In this document: one piece after another, positions 43,543 through 54,895 of the stretch
Numbering within the stretch: the first letter of the stretch is position 1
Layout: every line of letters begins with the position of its first letter
Origin: Panicum virgatum
Taxonomy: Eukaryota > Streptophyta > Magnoliopsida > Poales > Poaceae
DNA: 64,000 nt
Assembly (NCBI RefSeq): GCF_016808335.1
Contig: NC_053139.1
Coordinates: 19,344,782 to 19,408,781, forward strand
Direction of reading: 5' to 3'
Notes under the pieces: model-generated
Told to the model about the DNA's origin: nothing
Seen by the model: only the letters and a program-made list of their open reading frames with translations
The model's database searches: none
Translations under genes and position numbers: made by a program

Positions 43543-44205
43543 CTGAAATGTGAGTACTTTTGCATTAGGTTCATCATTATCATCATTTCAAATGGAATAT
43601 ACAACTCAACCTGACATGGAGATACTGGAAATTGCTTAATAAGGTTGTGCAGCAAAACCAGCGATACGAAAACGCTCATAACTGGAGTTCGGTATATGAT
43701 ATAAACTTGAAATTTTTACAGGAGATAGATAATTTCATGATCTACAACTTTGGTAGTCATCACAAAGTCAGATTTCCAGAGTAGGTTAGTCGAAAAATTC
43801 CATTACTCCTCCTCTGGTTTTTCTTCTTCACAGAAAACAGAGCTTCTGTAAATTGCGATTATCTCCTGCAATACCAATCCGTTTGGGCTGAAATTTTGCG
43901 AGTAGGTTCCTGATGAAATTTGGAACAACTTTGGTATTCAACTCAGGAGCTAAATCCGAAAGGAAAAGAGGATAAAAATTCGAACTAGCTGCTGCCTTCA
44001 GCTTTTTTTTTTTTTTGCAGATCACTTATGATTAACACTAGTAGCATTAGGGGTTCATTACATCCATCGTTCTCTCATTTCTACTTGGTCACTCCTAACA
44101 TCAGTACTAAGGGGGTTACTCAACTCTAAGTTAGCCTAGTAGCCATGATCCAAAAGTAGGCCACACTAAGAGGAGTCTACAAAAGCTAAGAAACAGCGCC
44201 TCGGT
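43543..44205 (-). other. E9 spacer between orf0 and gag
   Basis: 663 bp without a supported ORF. On the minus strand it ends TACTCACATTTCAG directly before the gag ATG, an acceptor-like sequence. It includes a T15 run (plus, about 44005-44019). Confidence 0.6.
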
Positions 44206-45117
44206 CTACATGTTGACCGATGCCTCACTCGCCGCGGGAGTGTGAACCTCAACCGGTGCGGGCTGCGGCGCCTGGTCCTCGGAGTCCATCTCTGAAAAGC
44301 CCTCGATCTCCTGGGGCTCGTCCTCCTCGTCCACCTGCATCTCGTCGGGAGGTGCATGAAGGGCATCCTGCGCGTGCTGTATCGCGTGGAGCTGCCCCTG
44401 AGCCTCGTCCACCTCAAGCTGCAGGTCGTGAAACTGGTCCTCCAGGAAGTTGATCGTAGCGTCACGATCCGACACAGTGTCCTGAAGCTCGTGAACCTGG
44501 CCGTGGAGCTGGGCGATAAGAGTAGCCCTGCTCTCGAGCTCGGTACTAGCCTCCTGAAGCTGCCCATCTCTCAGCTGGACTGCCAGGTGCAAGGCCTGAG
44601 CGTGGTCCACCAACTGAGCGACGGCGTAACTCTGGTAAGTGTGAAGCCTGTAGAGGCCGTCCAAGCACATCGCTGTCGTCCGAAGTGCCCCGACCGGGTC
44701 AAGGGTAGCGACCACGTCCACGTGTGCCATCCGGTCGAGCCAAAGCGGGTCTGCCGGGTCAGGTGCAGGGAACAACCCGAACGCGGTCAGAACCACCTCC
44801 AGAGGGTGCGAAGAGCAAAAGGTGGTCATCGCCCTCATGGCGGTAAGCTCCCAGGTGTCCAGCAGATAGTGACCGACCATCTGAGTCACGATCGGCTCCC
44901 ACCCGTTGAGCGGGTGCTGCGGGATCACCATCGTCACACTGCAGCGACGAACTCCGTCCTCAACAAACTCGTGGCCATCGTAAACCGGTGGCTGGAGGTA
45001 ACCGGCTGCACTCAAAAGCTCCCACAGACGGCGGGGAAACCCGTCCCAGTGCAGGCAGGCGGAGTGCACGTGCCCCTGCGCGTCAACGACCAGCAGCTCT
45101 TCCATCTGTCCCAACAA
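44206..45117 (-). CDS. E9 orf0-like protein of unknown function
   Basis: 303 codons on the same strand as gag-pol, between PBS and gag. The first Met is at 45117; a second Met at 45105 (MEELLVVD) directly follows an acceptor-like TTGTTGGGACAG and may be the real start. Residues about 1-160 look globular with Trp and aromatic residues (HWDGFPRRLWELL, HPLNGWEPIV, FGLFPAPDP). Residues about 170-255 are helical and heptad-like, predicted coiled coil (LRDGQLQEASTELESR, LHGQVHELQDTV). The tail is acidic (DEMQVDEEDEPQEIEGF). No transmembrane segment or catalytic motif is recognised. Rice RIRE3/RIRE8 carry an orf0 in this position; its role is not known to me. The intact frame beside an intact gag-pol argues that it is functional. 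Confidence 0.8.
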   Translation of the reverse strand: MLGQMEELLVVDAQGHVHSACLHWDGFPRRLWELLSAAGYLQPPVYDGHEFVEDGVRRCSVTMVIPQHPLNGWEPIVTQMVGHYLLDTWELTAMRAMTTFCSSHPLEVVLTAFGLFPAPDPADPLWLDRMAHVDVVATLDPVGALRTTAMCLDGLYRLHTYQSYAVAQLVDHAQALHLAVQLRDGQLQEASTELESRATLIAQLHGQVHELQDTVSDRDATINFLEDQFHDLQLEVDEAQGQLHAIQHAQDALHAPPDEMQVDEEDEPQEIEGFSEMDSEDQAPQPAPVEVHTPAASEASVNM

Positions 45118-46489
45118 AAGACCGATAGATCAGCTGATGGTAACAAGAACTACTAACTCTGGAACAGTGAAAGAATGGCCAAAACTGTAGAGAACTTGCT
45201 TCAAAAATTCTCAAAAATTTACACAAGATCCCTCTGATATTAAGGAACAATTCACCTAGTCATCACTAAGCTCAATTCGGATTCCATGGGGGTGATATGC
45301 TCAGGTATTCAGAGTGATGTCAACCAGGAAAACTGAGTGTCCAGAGAGGGTGTATTTTGACTATAACTCTCAACCCAGACGTCAAAAATTTTTCAAATTT
45401 TTATGGTAAGCTCATCACTTAGTTGTCTACAACTTTCATGTTGAACGATTTTTAGTTTGAACAACTTATAATGGTCGAAAAATTTCGTCTGTATAGACTG
45501 TTCAGAGTTAACAGTTTTACACAGGGTTGATCCAAAAATACAAATACCATGCTAGAAGGCTTCAAAAATTCTGAAATTTTTACAGCAGCTTGATAACTTA
45601 GGAAACATCATTTAGTCTTACTACCCCAAGTCGATTTGAGTAACTTATCAGAAGGTTAAAATTCGTGGAAACCAGGTGGCAGACTTTCTGGATACTCCCT
45701 AGGATAGTGTTTTAACTGATTTGCTTGGATTTCCCCAGAGATTTATTTGCTAATCTTTTTGAGAATGAATGCAGAACCTATACGTCCTCACCAAGGAAAA
45801 ATCACCAAGTAATCTTGGTCTTACGCAATGACTTTGGTGGCATACATATTACGTCTCTCACTATATAGCTACTCGATATAGCTAGATAGCCTGTAATTCG
45901 ATTTCAAGTTAGCGTACCTGCAGAAGATTGACAGCATATAAAATGAACCTCTCGTGCCAGCACTCACGAAAGCATCCCCATACATTACCGATCATTATAG
46001 AATCGGCATCCATACTATTACCGCCGTATGGACAACGTTAAGCATACGTTATCGAAACAACGTATTGACTGAGTACCGTCTTTGACGGGGAATTGAATTC
46101 CAATTTCGAACCATTACTCCCCATATACTCAACCGAAGTTGGTATATGGGCAGCAGCTCAAGTAGGCCACTGCTTGAGCTTCAGCGTTCGGCTCGCATCA
46201 CCGACGGGAAGGTCAGACTCCCTCAGCTGACTGAGTAAGCATACCTTCGTAGCGACGATGTAGTTGCAGAATTTAAATTGCGGAATTTAAATACTGAAAA
46301 GTAATGTGCTGGAAGTTAGCCATACAAAATAAGCCACCTGATTATACCCATAAGATCCCCTAGGGCTTTACGTCCTAGACTTGTCCTTGGAGATCCTAAA
46401 CTCTTTCAAAAACTTTAGTAGTTTTGAAGTCAAGTTTCGATTTATTGTTTTGAAAACCGAGGCTGTCATCTCTGGTAGGCTGTCTGCGA
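45118..46489 (-). other. E9 5' leader
   Basis: 1.37 kb between PBS and orf0, AT-rich, with no supported ORF. A strong donor-like CTGCAG|GTACGC reads on the minus strand with its intron side starting at 45917. Confidence 0.6.
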
Positions 46490-46501
46490 GCTCTGATGCC
46501 A
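46490..46501 (-). other. E9 primer-binding site
   Basis: TGGCATCAGAGC on the minus strand, 2 bp after the 5' LTR; one mismatch to the initiator tRNA-Met complement TGGTATCAGAGC. Confidence 0.9.
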
Positions 46502-46503
46502 GC

Positions 46504-49500
46504 TGTGGCGGAACCACCCAAAACTACTGGGCCCGGGTGCACTGATCTTCGTTGCTAAGCAACTCTGACCCAATTTGGCACTCACCGGTAGTTCCTCGAG
46601 TGAAGCCTCGATAAAAGCCACGCTATTCCAGGATCAGCAGACAACACTCACACGAAGGTGAGCCCAGAGATTACAACACAAACCATTTCATACATCTCAG
46701 AGTGATTGCAGCGGAAAGAAAAATTTATTACAAACCATGTTCAGACTAGTGAAGTACTAAGGAGTTCCAACTCCTCAAATTATTCAAGTCTCAAAGTTCA
46801 GCGGAAGCATTAAAAGATAACTAACGAAATAACGTGACGCATCGGTAAAGCCCGTACGAATGCGTCACTCAGCGGGAGGGATGATTAGCACTAGCTGAAG
46901 GGCCATCCCACTCAACCGACCAACCCGGAGGCAGAGTACAAGGCCAAGTAAGACTCGCAAACAGATCTTCAAAGTTAGTACCTGAAAAACAGTGCCACAA
47001 GCAAGGCTGAGTATACTAATACTCAGCAAGACTGACCCGTCTCCGGATATAACATAGTCCGATAACTATACATGCAAGCTTTTTGGTTGGAGAGGTTTGT
47101 TTGCCAAAAATGCCGCTAAGTGTTGATCCTTACTTTCAGGTTTTACTTAGCCAGATTCTAGTGGAATCAACCATTCTAAGTTTGCAACTAACTCTTCTCA
47201 AACATGGTAGAGCAACCATTTAATCAACCAGCAGTATTATCATCATCCTGTTCCACTTGTTACTCTATGTGACCGAAATCATTAAGCAATCTCATGCCGT
47301 GAGAGGCGGACGATTCCGAATCGAATTTCAACCTGGCCAGGGGAACCTAGACCACACGCATGGGGATTGACTTCGCTCCCGCCCACGCTACTTTTCCCCT
47401 TTCTTTCCAGTCCGTGGATCCGGCACACCCTCCCCGACTACAGAGTCCGACCACTCTGCACCCGTACGTCGCGACATAAAATAAACCCTACTTCTACCAG
47501 GAGGGTGCGAGATCGTTCCACTCGCCGGTCCAATCAGGTACTTAAGCTTACCGATTACCATATTTCTCGGTATGTGGCTAGTACTTTCAAACGCTTAACA
47601 AAATGAGCCACACACCTCGACCTTAGCCATTTTTGACTATACCAGCGGGGTATCACAACTACACAACCCCGCCCGTTGTCCTTACATTTCAACAGGAAAT
47701 AAAGTCAGTACAATTCCTATTGCTCGCGAGAGGCAGAGAACCACTCGACTTCTACCGTGCCTATTTAGCATGGCAACTAGTCGATAAAAAGATCCGGTAT
47801 CAAACATAGGTTCCTATGGATCATGCATCTAGGGTTCTCGATCAACGCCTAGAGAACTTATATGCAGAAAACCAACTATTACCATACATTAGTAAATAGA
47901 TAACAGAATGGTAATTCGGAAAAAATAGTGGGATTATGCTCCGGGGCTTGCCTTCTTGGGCACTGTCAGGCAGAAAAACTTCGGGGGCTTGGCCCAGGTC
48001 TTGAGACAAGTTAGTACAATTCAGATTAATCTCCTGCTCCGCACGAGAGTCCGCGGGCACCAGTTCGTAGTCTCCGTCCGCGAGATTAACCGTTTCTATA
48101 TGCAATGCAAGATTATGAGTTATTCATGGATAACAATTTCTTTCCTTCACGATAAAGTTGTAGTCCACGTAAGTTAATTTAGTGCCGATTTCACATTTCA
48201 TTGCATGGGCAATCGTTTATAGAGTAGTAAGCATAACTATGGTTATTCATGAATGAGTGGGGTTTTGGGTTTTCATTTTTAATTTCAACACATAACATGC
48301 TTTCATTATTTCTTAACATCACAACTACTAAAGAGCTAGTGATGAACACTAAAGTAACTCAGATTCAAAATAAGTAATTATGGTATAGATGTCAGCATTT
48401 AACCATAAAGCAAAAACTATAACTAATCATGCAAATGGATTACTCTAGTTACTTCATATTTTTGTACAGAATGTTCCACATGGATTCTGATGCTACAAAT
48501 TTTATGCAAGCAACTTCAAAGCATACACTCAGTACTGAAATTTTTCTAGATTTTATACACTTATATAGCAGAGGTGATAAAAAGATTAAAAACGGCAAGC
48601 CATTAACAAAGATTAAATCTACAGAAAGTTTTACTAAGTATTTGGTTCTCAAATTTTTACCAGAGACTAGTACTGAGTTAAACATACTCCAGAAAATTTT
48701 TCAAGATTTAACTCACTATACTAAATTAGTTATTCAGTTAACTTAACATGAGTTTGCATAATTTTCTCAAGATGTATTTGACCAGCATTGCATCTGAACT
48801 TTTTATCAAGGGTAGAACATACTCTAAGCAAGATCATGCCCAAAAATAAAGATCAGAAACATTGTAGATTTCTCAGAACAAAAATAGTAACCCTAACCAT
48901 AAGATGCTAAGCATGATTATTCGACAAAGCCAAACTCAGTAACTGCAGCTCAAAATTTTTATATAGGGACACAGAGCTAAAAAGAGACTCCAGAAATAAA
49001 TATGGATTTTTTCGAGCATAACAACTATATATGAGGAATTAAGTTGATTAAACAAGCATAAATCATGGTATATAGCAAATGAACTCTAATAAATTTGAAA
49101 TTTAGAGACTTACAGGGATTCAGTGGCACAAGACTGTAGTAAAATTTTCAGAGCAAGTTCATGTACATATTTTCCAGAATTAAATCGAGAGTGCTAACAA
49201 CAGATTAGAGAATCTTGATTGTTCTAACCTGATAACTGTTTTGGTTTGATGTCATCTTTTTACTGTGATCTTAGCATCCCATTAGTTATAACATATCCAA
49301 AAATCAATGTCATTTGATGAGCAGAACTTCATGAACATGCATAAGGTGATTTTCTTAATCTTTTCCCTAGATTAAATTCGGTTGAGTTTCTGCAAATGTG
49401 AATGTTACAAAATTTGTAGATTTTGTTACAAGGATTCCAGATCAGTTGAGTTTGCATTTTTCTGATTTTTCTGTGATTTGTTCGCATTTTAGAAGTTCAC

Positions 49501-50896
49501 TGGTATACACTGTAAAACTTGCAGAGACACCCTTGAACGAAAAAAAAGAAATTACAACCGGGTCCTTCGCCGGCCTTCTCCGCCGTGGCATCTTGCCGGT
49601 GGTGTTCTGCGGTGCAGGGCTTACCGGGGCTGCCACGGGGAGGCGCGTGGGGGAGAAAGGATCGAGGAACACCTACCCTGGTCGACGTTCGAGCGATTGG
49701 AGCACAGGTTCAAGCTCGTCGGCGTTGATGGCGGGTCGGTTGTTCGGTTCGCCGGCGCTGGAGGCGAAGGAGGGCTTGGGGTAGGGGAACAAGGCGCGCA
49801 CGAGCACCGCGTGAGCTCGTGGATGCTTCTGGGGTAGCTATCGGGCTCGGTCTTCCCCGGAGCTGGCCGGTCCGCGGTGAGCCCGAGCTCGCCGGCGGCG
49901 GCGCAAAAGGGGAACGGCGTCGGAAGGGGGTTTGGGTTCGATTCTGCGCGCGTGGAGCGTAACTGGGAGGTGGCGAAGCTGTTGCGGTGGTCGGAGGGGG
50001 GCAATGTGGGGCTGGGCTAGCCGGTCCGCGCGAGCTGGATCTCGGCGGCCATGGCGGAGCGGCGGGAGGAGGAAGAAGGGGAGAAGGGGCGCGACTGCGG
50101 GGGTTCTGGGGGTCTTTATAGGCCACAGAGCTCCTGGGTGGGGAAAGGAGTGACTGGGGGCGGTCGATTCGGCCTGGGCGAGTCGACGGCGAGCGGGCGG
50201 AGGAGGCAGCGGCGCGGCGCATGGCTGGGGGCGTCGTGGCGGCTCGGGAGCGGCCTGGGACGCGTGTGGGCGTGGGAGGGCGCCAAGGGGCAGGCCAGGT
50301 GGCGCTAAACGGTTTCCCCGGGTCCATTTGGCCGCGGGCGCGCGGTGGACGAGGTCCACCGGCGGCGTACGGCGGGCGGCGGGAAAACAGAGCACCGGGA
50401 GAGAGAGAGATGGAGATGGGGGCTCTTTTGTGATTTCTGAAATTTCCAGGGACCTCTCGGTAAACTAAAATTTTCTCCTAATTAGAGGGCTCAAATGGAA
50501 AAGTGTTGAATACCATTTTTGCATAACTTTTCAAGATCTACAACTTTTGTGTTATGCAAATTTTCATTTGAAAATCACATTTTGAACTATTGGCACATTT
50601 GCATATTTGCACAAAAGGACTTTAGTTTTATTCAGTTTTTGACTTGATTTTGGCTGAAGTTCAATTGAGCACATGTCAATTGAAACACCTCTCATGAGCC
50701 AACAAAAATTTTGTGCACATTTTTGAATTAAATTTTGAGTAGCTTTTCACTCTTTTTTCTTTTTCCTTTAATTTCTTTTGTATGATTTGTCTTTTATTTG
50801 ATCCTTTCTCTTTAAACTAATTTCTCAAATTTTTATTTTAACTTTAACTAAGGTACATTGATTGGATTTAAAGGTGCTAACACCTGAGGTGTCACA
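46504..50896 (-). repeat. E9 5' LTR
   Basis: Nearly identical to 34613-39006. Differences noticed include T/A near 35046, A/G near 35695, T/C near 36106, G/A near 36127, C/T near 36656 and one-base indels near 37590, 38108 and 38863 (3' LTR coordinates). Confidence 0.95.
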
Positions 50897-50901
50897 TAAT
50901 G

Positions 50902-52047
50902 CACCCCAAAAGCAAGGTGACACATCGTTGATCCGAGGCAACAACTTCTCGATAAATCAAACACATTCACGAGGATCTACAGGCCCACCAGAGCACCAAA
51001 ACTGACTCAAGACAAGCCCTTACCCGTATACATGACATGGGGGGCCACCTAGCAGCCATCTGACCAAAGACCGGGCCAAACGGGCCCAGCCCACGGTCGG
51101 TCGACCACCAAGGTCGGCCGACCTAGTGGTGGCGGCCCACGGGCCCCACCGACTTGCAGATGACATGTGGCAAGATGCTATTGGTCCTCCATGGCAGTTT
51201 GGGTCGGTTCTCGGGCAAATGGCTAGTGGCTCCCTCCTATAAATACAAGGGGAGGGGCTCCAAATCAAGACACTCACTCACCACCAAGTGAAGAGCCTCT
51301 TAGCTTGTGTTTAGTGATGGAAGAGAGGGTAGAGGTACTCAGGAGGGGCACTGGTAACAGCGCTCTTCTCCAATTTGTACCTCTACAAGAGAGTGAGGAG
51401 GAGTCGGGGATGTGCCGGACTTGTCAGCGCTCTTCTCTGCTTGTAACTCGACGGATGCTTATTCAGTTGCAAGTATTCGACACTTTTTTATTTATAATTT
51501 GAGTTTAGATTACAAGTTATTATATCTACCTTATATTACATGAGTGTATGCTTAGAATAGTATTTGACTCTAGAATTGGGTTCCGGATAGAAAAGGACAA
51601 CCCTGATCGCCTCTAGAGTTAGTAGGGAATTGCGTAGACGTGGTGTCTAGGCTAGACTATACCACTATGTTGTCTGATAGTCCCATAGTTTGTAGAGGTA
51701 GCCGGCAGGTGGTGACAGTCCTGTTCGAGCCCTAGTAATCCACCACATTCGGATATCGGATAGAGCACGTATTATTGGAACTATTGGCTTGTATAAGCCG
51801 GTCGGAACCAGTAGCTCGAAGTATAACGAAGACGTGATCTCTTCTTCTAAACATAGATTCTAGATCTTAGAAAGTCCTCTTTCCCTATCCTCCCACACCA
51901 ATGTGTGTATCGTTGGACTGTCTGAACCCGTAGATAGTGTACTCATATTCCCCAGTGGATACGATACCATGGAATACTCTTGGGTGAAAGCTACAGTGGT
52001 ATCCGTGCGCTTGCGGATTTTATTCGTGACTTTACAAAATACCAACA
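50902..52047 (+). repeat. E8 5' LTR, right piece
   Basis: Resumes E8 after E9 and ends TACCAACA at 52047. TATA box CCTATAAATA at 51237-51246, a self-complementary GGTCGGCCGACC at 51112-51123, and an inverted match of its last ~400 bp to E5 (13447-13850). Small ORFs here are not supported. Confidence 0.85.
51237..51246 (+). promoter_or_regulatory. Predicted TATA box of the E8 LTR
   Basis: CCTATAAATA followed about 30 bp later by a CACTCACTCACC stretch, the likely start region. Prediction only. Confidence 0.55.
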
Positions 52048-52054
52048 AGCTTTC

Positions 52055-52072
52055 TGGCACCATTGCTGGGGA
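52055..52072 (+). other. E8 primer-binding site region, Athila/Tat style
   Basis: TGGCACCATTGCTGGGGA, close to the TGGCGCCGTTGCCGGGGA seen after the 5' LTR of Athila/Tat elements, and directly upstream of the gag ATG at 52073. Confidence 0.78.
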
Positions 52073-52843
52073 ATGACAGCTACATTATCTTCGGACTTAG
52101 TCGTCCTCGTATCTTTTTTAATTTTCTTTCCTTCTACCTCAACCCTTGCTACCCATGGAGAAGCTATCCATTTCACAGCTCTCTTACCCCCAGATGAGTT
52201 CTGGAAGCCATCATCCTCATCGAACCCATTTCTTTCGGCAAACGGTGAACCCCGTCTTGCCTTCATAGCCATGGTTCGAACTCAACTCTTTTCTGGAACA
52301 ATTAGTGAAGATCCCGGCGATCATTTGAGAGTGTTTGAGGGACTATGTTCAATCTTGAAAATCCAAGGCATGACACAGGAGGCCATGCGGTGGAAATTGT
52401 TTCCCTTCGCTCTCAAAGGGAGGGCGGAGCAATGGTACACCCGCACGATAGGAAGTATGTGCGGTGATTGGAAAGAGCTTCAAGCTAACTTTTGTCACTC
52501 GTTCTCTCACGATAAATGCATAAACTCCCTACCGATAGATATCCTCGACTTCAAGCAATTAGAGGAGGAGTCCATAGGTGCAGCTTGGGCTAGATTCTTA
52601 CGCCTTTTGGCGTCTAGCCCAAACATGTCTCTACCCAAGGATGTATCATTGAATATCTTCTGCTCGAGTTTAGGCATGGAATCTACCCTCAAACTCGACA
52701 TCACCGCCGAAGGTTCGTTTGCTCAGAAAACTCCAACGGAAGGAAGAGAGATCTTAGATTTTCTCTTAGAAAACTCTTCATTCCATACCAACCACAACGA
52801 ACCCATCCAACAAGTCACGCCAAGAGGAGCTTCCAGCAGCTGA
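52073..52843 (+). CDS. E8 Gag, Tat/Athila type, first part
   Basis: The frame extends upstream into the LTR but the first ATG of the internal region is 52073. Features: GDHLRVFEGLCSILKIQGM, AMRWKLFPFALKGRAEQWY and WARFLRLLASSPNMSLP, a recognisable Ty3 gag domain of the Tat/Athila kind. The frame stops at 52841-52843, while the next frame is already open from about 52838 and leads into the protease-like ORF, so the two were probably one gag-pro frame split by a one-base shift. No zinc knuckle is seen. It would supply particle protein for E8. Confidence 0.72.
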   Translation: MTATLSSDLVVLVSFLIFFPSTSTLATHGEAIHFTALLPPDEFWKPSSSSNPFLSANGEPRLAFIAMVRTQLFSGTISEDPGDHLRVFEGLCSILKIQGMTQEAMRWKLFPFALKGRAEQWYTRTIGSMCGDWKELQANFCHSFSHDKCINSLPIDILDFKQLEEESIGAAWARFLRLLASSPNMSLPKDVSLNIFCSSLGMESTLKLDITAEGSFAQKTPTEGREILDFLLENSSFHTNHNEPIQQVTPRGASSS

Positions 52844-54035
52844 GTCTAGTCCTTCAATTTCTACATCCTTAGATTCAGCAGTAGAACTCACGCCCGACCC
52901 AGGAACAACGGAGGAAGAAGAAATTCAACCTCCAAAGTCCTATTTTCGATTCGAGGATGAACCTTTAGGAAACATCCGAAACACCTTGAATCATCTTTGG
53001 TACAAGGAGCTTATGAAATCGATGTGTCTTTATGAGACCCACGATATAATTTCCCGTCATACACCCGCAATTGATTGGTCAAAGGAGGCAAAGCGTGCTT
53101 CCGAAGCGATTCGGATTAGCCCAACCTCTGCAACCATCACTTGTTCTATGAAGGGAAAAATCATAGAAGCTCTTCATGACCCTGCTGCTAAGGTTTGTGT
53201 CTTACCCGAGTGCCTTTTGGATACTCTTGTGGGTAACAAGCCTTTAACCCCGATCGACAAATACTTTAAAAGTCCATCTGGACTGTACTTTGAATGTCAG
53301 GAGATTGCAAGGGACGCGCCTATCACCATAGACAAAATTATGGTGCATTTAGATTTTTACATCAACGATATCCTCGATTTTGATCTTCTCCTGGGCCTCT
53401 CTCTAGAAAAACTTCTGGCATCTCATGGGAGCCTAGATGAAAAGTTTAGGGAAACCGGCTCAGGTACTGCTACTCCTTGTCTAGAAAATCTTCTGGCCAA
53501 GCCTCTTCCTGAGCAAAACCTGCTCAAGGAGATGATGCATACATCTCCATTTATATCATCCGAGCCCATTCTCTTGGGAGTTCTAGAATCCTCTGAAGAA
53601 TACGACTCAGAGGGCAGCCTTCACTCTTCTGAAGATGAACGATCATCATTATCCTCGATCGAGTTTCAGCCTCTTCCTGATGGCCTAGAATCTGTTGTTC
53701 TCGACCTTGATCGAGATACAACTATGATCTTTCTCGATGAACCTCTTGAGATGGAGAATCAATGGGCCAAGGAATCTTGTGAGGCGTCGACTCTGGAGTT
53801 CGAAGAAAAGAATTCCACAAATGAGTGCGAGAGTTTCACTCTTGAGATGCCACAAAAACCGTGCTCATTCAACACTACTCCAGAGTCCGGCATGCTTAGT
53901 GCCTCGTGCACACATGAGGACTACAACCACCTTATGGTCCTCTTCTGCAAAATTTTTAGAAGGTTGGTTGTAGATGTATATGTTTATCGTAAACATTGCA
54001 GATTTCGTGGGTGCACTGTGTCACTAACCTTGTAG
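52838..54035 (+). CDS. E8 second ORF: linker plus degenerate protease-like domain
   Basis: Open from about 52838 (first ATG 52986) to 54035. Begins with a Ser/Glu-rich linker, then YFRFEDEPLGN. Residues about 60-150 after the ATG resemble the retropepsin-like region of Tat elements (KVCVLPECLLDTLVG, PITIDKIMVHLDFYI, ILDFDLLLGLSLEKLL), but the catalytic D-(T/S)-G triad is replaced (DPAAKVC), so it is unlikely to be an active protease. An acidic Ser/Glu-rich region follows, then a conserved-looking end, YNHLMVLFCKIFRRLVVD and CRFRGCTV. Function unknown; it may act with Gag. No RT or integrase follows. Confidence 0.6.
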
Positions 54036-54895
54036 CTAGCTTCAACAATTGGTGGTAAAACAATGACCCATCACCAATGATGGCTACAAGAGTTATCATG
54101 GTCGAGCTTATGACTAGAGACAAAGTACTACCAGGAGATAGCCCGGACTATCATTTATTTATTTACTTAATTATTTCCTTTTCAATAAAAAGCAAGAGCA
54201 TGTTCTAGGATATAGTTTTCCTTCGGGTATTTTTGGTCACTAACCTTTCTAGTGGAAGATCAAGAAGAATGACGGACAAGCAACACCTATGAACATGTGA
54301 GCTACACCGACTACAACACCTTGATATGTCCTGATGGAGGAACAATTGTTGAAGGAGGCTTGAACTCCATACACTAGAAGTTTGCAAACTCCAAGTGTGG
54401 GGGAGGTATGTGAGTTCCCCAAAGTAAGTTATTTTCTCAATTCATATATTGTCTTGGAATTTGTGTATGTCCTCGCATCTTGCTCTCTATAAAAAAATGA
54501 AAAAAATGAGAGGAACTGCCATGGTGACAACATTGAGTCTCCATCAACAAAATGCCATGGTAAGTGCTCCCAATGTCCTGCTTTTGACATTAAACAAAGC
54601 CCTGCCGAGAGGTCGTCCGAGGATCACTAGGTTCGTACTAATACTTATCCCGTGTTTGAACAGTGCTCAATCATGCTTTGTGCTCCCTTTATCTGTTCTT
54701 GTATGCTCTAGTTTGGATGTGTGTCCGGACACACATCCATGGGTGTTTTAAATCAAGCATGGTGTTTGGGTTAAAATGTCCTCTTGAGTCAAACTAGACC
54801 TTGTGTCAAGTTTGATTGATGTTCAGGAGTTAATACTTGTATAGATATTTGTTGCATATGTGGACTAGTCGATATTCCAGGTATACTCCCTGGCG
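54036..54895 (+). other. E8 3' untranslated region and PPT
   Basis: PPT AAGTGTGGGGGAGGT at about 54393-54407. No gene. Short ORFs here lack any motif. Confidence 0.6.

Larger units (their letters stand above)
34613..50896 (-). mobile_element. E9: intact young Ty3 chromovirus with orf0, 16.3 kb
   Basis: LTRs 34613-39006 (3', 4394 bp) and 46504-50896 (5', 4393 bp) are flanked by TAATG (34608-34612 and 50897-50901). Order on the minus strand: 5' LTR, PBS 46490-46501, leader, orf0 (45117-44206), gag-pol (43542-38935), PPT, 3' LTR. By eye the LTRs differ at about 11 substitutions and 3 one-base indels (about 0.25%). The polyprotein has no stop or frameshift. The lineage is a long-LTR chromovirus of the Tekay/RIRE3-RIRE8 kind; rice RIRE3 and RIRE8 are known to have an extra ORF upstream of gag. 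This is the best candidate in the window for a mobile, autonomous element. Confidence 0.94.

Noticed and set aside
43980..44025. T15 followed by GCAG on the plus strand, resembling a 3' splice site
   Set aside because: Wrong strand for E9, and no plus-strand gene is present to use it.
44356..45156. 266-codon plus-strand ORF
   Set aside because: Exact antisense of orf0; no motif, and the element is transcribed from the minus strand.
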